A stretch of DNA of 64,000 nt from Whitmania pigra (lineage: Eukaryota; Annelida; Clitellata; Hirudinida; Haemopidae): assembly GCA_021613335.1 (NCBI GenBank), contig JAJTWR010000245.1, positions 424,501 through 488,500 on the forward strand, written 5' to 3'. The notes below the pieces were generated by a model. It was not told the DNA's origin and did no database searches. It saw nothing but the letters and a program-made list of their open reading frames with translations. Every line of letters begins with the position of its first letter. The stretch's first letter is position 1. This document shows, piece by piece, positions 55,001 through 64,000 of this stretch. The position numbers were made by a program, and so were the translations under genes.

Positions 55001-58000
55001 AACTTTTAAGTACATCTTAAATTTTCTTAATACTCCGTCATGAAGCTCTGACAGGGATCATTAGGAGTCTTCCCAGCTTTCAAACCTTTCGACCCTTTAA
55101 TTCTTCTGATATTTTCGGGAAGAAGCCCTTATAGAAGGTGTTTTTTCAACATCAAAGTTGGTGCGAAATTGGACATTAGTGATTAGATTCACTTACGTCC
55201 AATTTAGAGAAACGGCCAACAAAATTGTAAAAGTGATGAAACGAATGCCTGAAGTTTCTGAAGCGGCTTCGCAATAAATGTAATCAAAGAAGAATTGTTT
55301 CACTGACTTCAGAGAGCACGAACAAGTGTGTTTTTAAGACAAGTTCAGGCTCAACTGCATAGAATTGTCTTGTTTCAATGAACCTCAGTAACAATTCATT
55401 TAATCTAAAGTTAGACGTGAGTAATCTAGAATCTGAACAGAACATTTATTTGATAAAAAATAACAGAGCGACTAACAATTCTGGATTTTTCATATTTTTC
55501 AATTTGCCTTTAATGCTAATCATGTTCACAGTAAGAAAAATCTCCAGGTAGGACTGGCCGTTAAAGTCAACCTATTCAACAATGTAATCTAATTAAATAA
55601 TTTAAATTTTAGATGTCATAAACTATTACAACAGGCTCTAATTTGAACTCCGTTAGGAGTTGGCCTAAAACCTAAACCATCTGCCTAATGCCGCCCAGTT
55701 AAATGCTAAGACAATATATTCAGATTCGGTGTATTTAGAATACGACTATCAAAATTTGGATATTGATTAAAAAAGGAATCGTTTATCATTAGTCTCCTTA
55801 AACCACTATAAATAAATGTTATGTAATGCTATGTTAAACGGGAATCGGTAGAAAACGAAATGTTTTTTGTTTTGGTCCGGTGTACCCAATAGTAATATTC
55901 CAACGTGAAACTTAAAATTATCAAAGAAACTATTGACGATTAAATATTAGAGTAATAATACTAGTTAACATATAATTATAATATAGGTATAATATAGTTA
56001 CCCCATCGAAATCACTGTCAATAAGTTTTGGATTATAAATGGAATCAGGATACCCTACGTTATCCTTCATTTGTTCGATCTAAATTATTATGAATGTATT
56101 ATTATTGAGTGTAAATTTATCATAACAATTCAAAATTTTTATAGCCTTTTCTATCATTGCAACTTTTGAATCTTTGGAGAGCCATTTTTCATTTGCTATT
56201 AATCTTTTAAAGGAATTTTTTATTTGTTGTAGTTGATCCAGAACCTGTAAATAGTTTATTCTGTAATTCAGTGTTTTTTTACAACCCCATAAATAATTTC
56301 AAATCATTTATGAATAGCTTTGCCATTACTTGAAAATATTTTCAATTAATGTAGTAATGTTAAGAAAACTGATTCATTTTATTAACTCTCAATGGAATTA
56401 TTAATATTATCTTATCAATTTTAAACCATCTGATGCATGTATGCTCTCTTGTGAATCATTTACATTTTTTTACGTTACCTTATTTTTGGATGTTTGACTA
56501 AAATGACGTGTCGCGTATAGATGACCCATAGCTTTATCCAGACGTTCCGTTAAAATTGCAATACACAATTCCCAACGCAAACTGTTTTTGGTTATAGAAC
56601 CAAGTTGCTAAAACCAAATACATAATTGGGTAGATAAAATTAACTCAGTAAATCCCTCCCACAGAAGAATCTCAAAAAATTTTTATATTTTGACCACAAC
56701 AAACTGTGATCTATATAAGGAGGAATAGCGGCATAGCTAGGGCGGGGGTACATACATGTATGTCCTCGGGCGAAAGATGCAGGGGCGCCAAAAATGAGGT
56801 TCTTTATGTTCGTATTATGTTACAATAACACGGGTAATAAATCGGTCACAAAATGACTGAAGCTACTTCAGACACATGATACGTCTGCTGTCCACAACAG
56901 TAAATCGGGAGTATGAAACACGCTAGAGCAGGGGTCTCAAACTCAAATTGCTCCGCGGGCCAAGTATTGACTTCTAAAGTTCCTCGAGGGCCGCATAGCC
57001 AGAACTTGTTTAAAATGATAAAAAGTCAATAAACAAAAAACAACTATGAATTTCAAGGAAGCGGCAGCTGATATTGAATCTTTGGAGCAAGAACTGGTCA
57101 AGCTTCATAATGATTTGAGCCAAGTTGTTGTAGTAAATACCACAACAAAATGCACAGCCTGGGGATTGAGATGGACGGAAGAATTAGTCGACGTTTGAAG
57201 AATCCTGGCGAACTGGCAAGAGATGCAGGACTTTCAGAAGAAAAAGAAATTGTGCTGGTTATGAAGAGCATATTTGATCGACTTCATTAGGAGATGTCAA
57301 CATGTTTTTACGACTAAAATTTATCAAAATTGCACAGATTTAGGAAATTACTAAGACATCAATGGGCACGAACATCATATCCGGCTACATAAGGCGTCAA
57401 AAAATCAGCTAAATACAAATTATGTTTGGCCGATTTTCGAAAAAAATCAAAATTCGAAAAGTAGGGTGACCATGTAAAAATGGCAATATCTTCTATTTAC
57501 TCATTACATTGACCAGTGTCTGCTGTGTCAAAATATAACATATTTTTACTCAATTTACTTGATCTGGCCCTTAAGTAATTGCATTGTCACAAAAATATTA
57601 AATTTTATTTAATCAGAAGAAGGATAATAATACAACTGAGTAAGAAATGTTTATAATCATTTATTTAATATCATTTAATAATATTTAACATAAATATTTA
57701 TTAATATTTAATATCGCGTAAAACGTACCGAATTATAAGTGCTTGAAAATTCTACAAACTGATTAGGCATTGCCGAAACAGACTTTCGTATCATATTCCA
57801 TACTAAATAGTTGACGATTGTTCTGAAATGGAAATTTTAAAATGCATATATAAACCTTTAGCAATGACCTTACATCAAAGTTCGATGTCACCTTTTGGAA
57901 GAAACTTCTAAAAGTTGCGCCATGCAGTCAAATGAAGGAGGATGAATCATTATAATTATTTCATTTGGCAAGAGATCAAACCCAGCATTTTTGTAAAATG

Positions 58001-60030
58001 ATTTTAAGAGGCTTTCAATGTCGAAAGTCTTTAATTTAATTTATTTAATTTTTAGTAAAATTATTAAATTGTTCTTCTTCCCATTTTATTAGCTAATTGT
58101 TAAATTGTTAAATTATCATTATTAACAATTTTATTAACTAATTGAATTAAATATACAATGAAATGATGCTTTGAAAGCTTTTGATAAAGTCATATTTTCG
58201 ATATTACTGAAACCCAAATAATCAACAAGATATCTAAAAAAATATCTAAAAAGTCACTTAAATAAAACTCATTTATTAAATTTAATGTACAAAATAAAAC
58301 TAATGGTCCAATTTGTAATAAAATTAACCAACTTTTTCAAATATTTTTTTCAAAATTTCCGTATTCGTTGCATTTGACATGGGTTGCTGAACAGGTAAAC
58401 ACTGTATATAAAATTACTTTCAAATTTCACGATAGGTTATTTGAAAACTTTAACTGATAAAAATCATGATTTTGAAATAATAAAAAAAAATTAATAATAA
58501 ATTAATATAATATTATAATAATTATACTAAATTAAAATAAATAAACGCCATATTAAACTTAATATTTCTTTATTTTTTTATTTTCAACGTTATCCCTGAC
58601 CTCAGACAGACCTCTTCCAAAGCCAACGATATCATCCACAGATTTTATAAGTTCTTCGCTTTTTTCCATCTCTCCAAGGTAAAGACTTGCATTTAAAACG
58701 TAATCTTTGTAGATGCCCAATATGGTCTGATTTGCTTTGTAAGGATCGTTAGGTGAATAGGAGGGCGTAATCTTATAAATACAAAGATTTTCTAGATATA
58801 CATGCATAATAAATTGCGTATTATTTGGCTTTTGTATATTTCTAACATTCGTAATTATGTTACTTACTCGGAAAATATCGGACGTTGTTACGTCAAAAAT
58901 GGACAACACCCCATGCAACTGATACTTCGTAAAGATCGTCGTCAAATTGCATTCTTCTTCTTTCCATTTATCTCCTTCTACCAAAGGCCAGCCACCAAAC
59001 TTCTTCAAAACTTCCTTTAAGGCTTTACCGCCGCCATTGTCAATGGTCGCTAAATTAACAAAATTTATCCAGTTAAACAGGAAATCAATAAAAATTCTTT
59101 AATAATAATAACTTTATACCTGTATCGACGCATGCTTGAAAAGCCATTTTTGTTTGTTTCTCAAAATTATCCGTAGTCTCACTTGGAGGTTCTTCCAAAA
59201 TACCTAATATCAATAAAGTAGTAATTGTAACTTATTGTTATTTTAAACAAATCCAAAATACCTAATATCAATAAAGTAGTAATTGTAACTTATTGTTATT
59301 TTAAACAAATCCAAAATACCTAATATCAATAAAGTAGTATTTGCAACTTATTGTTATTTTAAACAAATTCTTTGTCAGTTTGACTTGTCCATCAACCTTT
59401 TAGGTTCTGTATTACATTCTCTACAATATTCTCGACTGAACCGATTCTTGTCTTGCCAGGCGGTATTTCTTTTATAAAGTTTCCACAAGAAAATTGATAG
59501 AAATCTTGACACGGGTCAGCTTTGAAGTCTACATACTTGACTAGCAGTTGAGCTGAATTCGTTACAATACTCACAGTTTTTAAATTTGAAGAAATGTATG
59601 CATGGTATAGCTATAAAAATTAAATTAAAATTACAAAAATGATATGGCTTATTGTTAGGGTAAATAATTAATAAGTACAAAATAAGTACTGGTTATAATA
59701 CCCGTTTTGTTGCAAGCGGCTGTGATACATATCTGAGGATCTGCAAAGAAATTTGCAAATTCAATAAAAATGTATTTAACTGTATTAATATATTTGGTCT
59801 TTTTTTATATTTGCCTTTATTTCTGTTTTTAATATTCAACTTTAAACTAATACTCATATGGGTTGGTGAGCCTTCAGATCTAACTGCAATAAAATCAACG
59901 ACTAATATTATTAATTAAGTAATTCAATTTATCCATTTTATAATGTAATGTTAAGAACATTAAATTGACTGTAAATACCATTTGTCACTTGTGTAAACAG
60001 GCAAACCAGGAATATATAAAGATAAGTCAT
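52002..60030 (-). CDS. Secreted neprilysin-like M13 zinc metallopeptidase
   Basis: Twenty-one exons, minus strand, all phases consistent, 717 residues: 60030-59979, 59883-59854, 59740-59702, 59552-59397, 59203-59120, 59049-58601, 58401-58333, 58028-57892, 57822-57729, 56607-56479, 56244-56146, 56079-56002, 55571-55477, 54727-54669, 54605-54554, 54463-54405, 54338-54202, 54146-54081, 53429-53334, 53253-53180, 52101-52002. It opens with a hydrophobic signal peptide (MTYLYIFLVCLFTQVTN) in place of the cytosolic tail and signal anchor usual in neprilysin and ECE, so secretion is predicted. Motifs: CITAACNKTAQLLVKYVD, DPCQDFYQFSCGNF, GGWPL, VNAF, zinc site HEITHALDD, ENIADAGG (third ligand), QLPGFPYTSEQMFF, HPPHKIR, and C-terminal Cys residues ending CKVW. 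Two donors are GC (after 56146 and 54405). The family cleaves small peptides outside the cell. Confidence 0.9.
52524..52907. mobile_element. 384-bp MITE with 14-bp tandem units and 9-bp target duplication
   Basis: The element begins GGTGACCC and ends GGGGTGCC. Its ends are inverted copies of AGCCCCGACAAAATAG and CCCCGTCAAAATAGC. The left end holds about eight tandem 14-bp units of the form AGCCCCGNCAAAAT, while the right end has two in opposite orientation. TAAATACGG flanks both sides (52515-52523 and 52908-52916), giving a 9-bp target-site duplication. That length is typical of Mutator-type (MULE) transposition. No coding capacity, so non-autonomous. Located in the last intron of the M13 peptidase gene. 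Confidence 0.85.
52973..53018 (-). repeat. Short dispersed repeat, inverted copy
   Basis: Reverse complement of the AAGTCCAAATCATCTCA / GACTATAATCAA block found at 8.1 kb and 53.7 kb. Confidence 0.6.
53683..53810 (+). repeat. Short dispersed repeat, two tandem copies
   Basis: Two copies of the AAATCATCTCAGTTATGCAA / ACTATAATCAAATAAATAAA block, about 72 bp apart, in the M13 peptidase intron between exons 18 and 19. Confidence 0.7.
56735..57290 (+). mobile_element. hAT-like transposon remnants
   Basis: Two segments resemble ends of hAT-superfamily elements: ATAGCTAGGGCGGGGG with GGGCGCCAAAA (56735-56800), and CAGGGGTCTCAAACTCAAAT with CGGGCCAAG and GAGGGCCGCATAG (from 56929). A short coding remnant follows (DIESLEQELVKLHNDLSQ in one frame). 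No matching 3' end was found. Lies inside an M13 peptidase intron. Confidence 0.5.
59195..59370. repeat. 58-bp tandem repeat x 3 overlapping an M13 exon edge
   Basis: Units start at 59195, 59253 and 59311, exactly 58 bp apart. On the minus strand each carries the acceptor ATATTAG and the first nine bases of exon 5 (GTATTTTGG), so two spare acceptors lie upstream of the used one. Confidence 0.85.
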
Positions 60031-60480
60031 GTCTCTGAAGCATATGGATATTCTATGCTTGACTGTTATTATATAAAGACATTATTTATGCACAATCACG
60101 AATTATTGAAAGCATAAATATCGGAATAATCAATGATTATTGACCGCAAATGTTACACATTTTGGGTGAAATATCAGAATAATCTGAATAATAATAATAA
60201 GAGTATTGATTGCCAGACATGGATCTCGAGGACTTGTTCCAATTTTATTAAAAAGTTATAATAATCTATTATTATAATTATTATAAGTTATAATTGTCTT
60301 TTGACGCTTATTTGTACAGTTAGACTTTTGAAGTGAAACTTAGCAAAATTATAAATTACTTCCTCTTGATGCTGTTTTGACATTTGACACAATTTTGCAA
60401 TCATTTAAATTACGGCGTTTAATGTACGAGAAATTTACCTATAATGCATTTTGCATGTGACTATTGACTACGCATTATAC

Positions 60481-60944
60481 TGTTACAACCACGATCGAAA
60501 AGCATTTATAATTATGAAATTTATTTACAAGAATTATATCGATTAAATAATTTAAGTCTTCTAAATGAAGCTCACTAAATAACACTACTGATTGAAGTTT
60601 GGGAGTTCGAACCAGTTGAGAAGACTTCATCTTCAGTTTAACTGAACTTTAGAGGAGATCCACAGACGTCGAGAGACATATCCAGACAGAAGAAACTCAT
60701 ATCCTCATCACGGTTATTCAGTTCCAATGACTGAATGTGTATACCAATAAACCTATTAGACCAATAGTATTAGCTGAAAATGCACGTACTATTGCACGGG
60801 CTATTTCAATACATTTTGAATGTTGATATTTTGCACTGAGGAACTCCAGCATAAAGCTCGACAGCTGTGATACCCTGGATCAAGCCTATTAGAGGCCAGG
60901 ACCGGTTGTAAGGCGGGCAACTTTCCAACCCCCATTATTACGTA
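60481..60944 (+). repeat. Dispersed repeat family A, copy 2
   Basis: Starts TGTTACAACCACGATCGAAA and keeps the same order of conserved blocks as the copy at 51.3 kb, with moderate divergence and small insertions. Sits upstream of the M13 peptidase start. Confidence 0.7.
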
Positions 60945-61768
60945 GGTTGACTTCCAAATACTGTCGACGTGACCGCGACTAAACCCTCCAACTTAACAGA
61001 AGTAAACACGTCGACTGAACTTGTTTTTGACAGGTGCTAAATTAACAAGCCTGCGCGTCTACGTTTATTATTTTTTTATTTATTATCCTTTTCATAACTA
61101 GATGATCTCGATTCTTAACGCAAAGAAGTCTTACAAAACAGCAACTCTACTTCGCAGCTCGTTCTATTTCACAACTTCAACTTGTTAATATGAGTTCTCG
61201 AAAGCTAAAATAAAAATCAAACCTTTAGTTCAAACACACAACTCCACAAGTTCCCAGCACCTCACACCTAGCACACCCAACACCTTAATTAATTAAAAAT
61301 TAAAGAAAGATAAAGCATAATGCAGTCTTACCTCCCGGTTCGAAGTGCAGCATCACCCAGCACTGGAATTCGTTCGACACGTCTTAAGTAATAAGAAACA
61401 GACGATTTCGTTCGAACGATATTCCAAAATATTTCCAAAACAATATACACATGCAGTTGGAGGCCGCTTCACTAGCTAGATGGAAGCAAAGATAAAAAAC
61501 GTATACAAAACAGCTCGCCAAATAATCGTCCAGGTACCCTTCGCTCAGAAGCAGCATGAGCTGTTCACCTGGTTGTGATTGTTCAACATAATAAAACACA
61601 TCGATGAGTAACATCGAACGATTCAAGCTTCAGAAATAAACGGTAATCTTTTAGTCAACCGATTAACAACATGCCGATCTTTAAATTAAACAACGTAACC
61701 ACTCTTAAAAAAGTTTCAAGGGGTGTGGAGATCACATTGGACCACCGGATGCACCCCCCCCCTAATAA
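60945..61768. other. Spacer between FBXO9 and the M13 peptidase gene
   Basis: No gene supported. An 80-codon minus-strand frame at 61384-61626 has no recognised features. The FBXO9 3' UTR should lie here. Confidence 0.5.
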
Positions 61769-64000
61769 TCACAGAGGAAATTCAGACTGGGCGGCAAAGC
61801 TCCTCACCGGGTAGAAATAGAACGGAGGGTACATGTTGTCCGAGATGTCGAAGGTCATCGACGAATTTTCATTGGTCGACCTGGTAAATGTTAACTAATA
61901 TCATGTATTAGTACATGAGGCATTCACAGTTTCAAACTTTTAGGAACTTAGGAATGTGCCCTTAATAGAGTGAAGTATAATAAATAATAATGTGATAACA
62001 ATTTTTCAATGAAGCTAAAACCTGAAACTAATTAATGTTTTAACAGGTTCGAAACAATTAAATCGTAAGTATTTAATAAAAAATAAATTTAGAAAAATAC
62101 CACACATCAAAGTAATGCGTATCATCATTCAAGTCCAAGTCTCAATCCTTTATAAAGTTGGATCAATGAACTTTAAGGCTTCATAACTTACATACTTGCT
62201 TAATTTATTTAATCAATTAATAAACTTAATAATTTTAATAAATTTTAAATAATTTTGTTTGAACCCCTCACTTATTGGCTCTGTGCATGGAGTACTTGAG
62301 CCAGTTGAGTTGTGAGTTTCTGCGATGTTTCGTCGACTTCAGCGACATCTCCTGGTCGTTTAAAAACATTTTAACGACTTCGTAACACGATTTTCAGACA
62401 ATTATTTTACTTTAGTAACTTTTTACTCATTAATTATTTTAGTTATGAGTAAGTTTTAACGATTCAGAATTTCGATGAATTTAAAGTCACACTCCCGCGA
62501 ATCCATTATATATGCAAAAGGGCAAAGGTCCTACCAGGAAAAACGTCTGCTCGTAGTCGGCATAGTAACACAGGTTCTTGGAGAACCTTTTTGGCTTCAG
62601 GGACGGTTCCGGAATTTTCTTCAGTACCAGGCTCACCTGCTGCACGATGATGATGATGATCATGAAAATGGTGATTACCATGACAACGACAACAAAACGC
62701 TCAGCCCATTAAAATCTACTAGCCTACTTTGAAGCTCAATGCATGATCATTTGTCATCACATCATCACCATGACTATCACCATCACAACCATCACAAATG
62801 ATGACTATCATCATCACCACCACAACCTTCATTACCACCGTCAACATCATCACCTTATCATCGGAGAGCTTGTAGTACCCGTACTGCAGCCCGTGGACAT
62901 AGTTGGACTTATTCTTCAGGTAGGCAACTGCCTTCTTCGGCTGCTCGGGGCTCATGAACATGTACACCTTACCTGCACAATAGACCCCAATGCGTTTAAC
63001 AATTGTATCAGTGCATAACAACAAATATAACGAGGGTTCATCCGTAAAAGATGTCTGCAAGTGGGTGGGGAGTACACCTAGAGCAGACGTTTGCAGGAAG
63101 GGGATAAAAAATTGGCAAATTTTTGCGTACTACTTTTGTGGACAGTCCCTAACAATACTAATAACAACAACACTAACGATAACAATAATAATAATAATAA
63201 TAATAATGATGATGATGATAATAATAATAATAATTTCGTCAAACCTTCGGGATAGAAGCGGATGTACCGGTAGTACTTCACCAGATGGAATGGTCTATAG
63301 AATCCATCGAAGCTCTTTTCCCCAGCTCTGAAGTACGTGGCCTTGCTGATGTAACAGCCTATTATGTGATGATGATAATGATTATGATGATGGCCCTGAT
63401 GATCATGATAATGGCAATCGTTACGACGATGACAACGACAACGAAAATTATCATGATGACAACTGTGGCTGCTGATGATGATGATGACGACGACTATTTC
63501 ACTTCTACTGATGATGATGATGTTGATGATAATATCACTGCTGGTGATGATGATGATGATGACGGAGAATGTTCCATCCACCGTTGAACATGACGTGAGG
63601 TCTTTCCACGAACATCTGCCTGTACGAGGAGTAGCCGGGAGAAAGGCCACTCTTTTCCCATGTCCTGTTGTCAAAAGATCAATACTCAATAATCAATAAT
63701 CAATTACCATAAAAAAACCATTATTAGCAAATTTGCATAGCATATCCAAATGAAATTAATTATTCACAGTACCTCATGCATGCTAATTTGCATAGCATAT
63801 CCAAATGTAATTAATTATTCATAGTACCTCATGCATACGGCCTTCCATAGATCTTCGTCCCTGGCCAAAAGGTAGAAGCTCTTGCAAACCTGTCGATAAT
63901 ATGGTTGAAGCTGGACAAATCAAAATCCCATCTATCATTGAAATCATTATCACCACCACCACCAAACCATACCACGGAGAGCATCTCCAGTGACCTGACA
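61769..64000 (-). CDS. FBXO9: F-box only protein 9, 3' part (gene continues past window end)
   Basis: Eight exons on the minus strand: 64000-63976 (partial), 63889-63828, 63664-63582, 63358-63245, 62972-62854, 62636-62535, 62351-62272, 61880-61769, all in phase. They encode the end of the F-box (VRSLEMLS then [15 protein letters not shown]), [20 protein letters not shown], then [20 protein letters not shown] and [12 protein letters not shown], the conserved core of FBXO9, followed by [31 protein letters not shown], and the family's final [17 protein letters not shown]9 is the substrate receptor of an SCF ubiquitin ligase. The N-terminal TPR-containing part is outside the window. Confidence 0.92.
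63725..63835. repeat. About 55-bp tandem duplication including an FBXO9 splice donor
   Basis: Two copies share TTTGCATAGCATATCCAAAT, AATTAATTATTCA and AGTACCTCATGCAT. On the minus strand each copy provides GCATGAG followed by GTACT, so the donor at 63828 has a second copy downstream in its intron. Confidence 0.8.

Noticed and set aside
55735..55816. Candidate M13 exon with a MINDSFFNQYPN-like frame
   Set aside because: It cannot be joined in phase to its neighbours, whereas 55571-55477 (VDFNGQSYLEIFL) fits both phases and the family pattern.
58840..58875. Possible 26-nt micro-intron (GTAAGT...TTAG) in M13 exon 6
   Set aside because: Removing it would shift the frame, while reading through keeps 149 codons in phase. 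The GTAAGT is probably chance.
61384..61626. 80-codon minus-strand frame with a hydrophobic stretch
   Set aside because: No family features, no splice logic with FBXO9 or the M13 gene, and it lies between them in AT-rich spacer.

Overview
This is an animal nuclear genome window. Genes are broken into many short exons (mostly 50-250 bp) by AT-rich GT-AG introns, the spaces between genes are AT-rich and full of trinucleotide microsatellites, and the proteins encoded are metazoan-type (PKA-like AGC kinases, FIGNL1, a UBR1/UBR2 N-recognin, NVL, an M13 endopeptidase, FBXO9). A CR1/L2-like retrotransposon and several other transposon remnants are present. The species cannot be fixed from the sequence. 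A lophotrochozoan invertebrate (annelid or leech type) is my guess only.

Layout. 0.5-22 kb (+ strand): a head-to-tail array of five diverged PKA-like serine/threonine kinase genes (K1-K5) whose exons match one another almost one for one, so the array arose by tandem duplication. A CR1/L2-like LINE fragment has landed between K1 and K2 on the minus strand. 22.3-26.2 kb (- strand): fidgetin-like 1, an AAA ATPase, with an apparent one-base frameshift in its long exon. 26.7-47.2 kb (+ strand): a UBR1/UBR2-type E3 ubiquitin ligase reconstructed as 47 exons. It carries a recent, nearly exact tandem duplication of three exons at 30.1-32.3 kb. 48.2-50.3 kb (- strand): an intronless NVL-type double AAA ATPase. 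50.8-51.8 kb: decayed retroelement pieces. 52.0-60.0 kb (- strand): a 21-exon secreted neprilysin-like M13 metallopeptidase, with a 384-bp inverted-repeat transposon (MITE) in its last intron and hAT-like ends in another intron. 61.8-64.0 kb (- strand): the 3' part of FBXO9, running off the window end.

The non-kinase genes form no obvious pathway, beyond two being ubiquitin-ligase components and two being AAA ATPases. FIGNL1 and UBR start 489 bp apart in opposite directions and may share a promoter. K5/FIGNL1 and UBR/NVL end towards each other. Exon joins were worked out by hand from reading frame, splice consensus and family knowledge. No alignment or RNA evidence was available.
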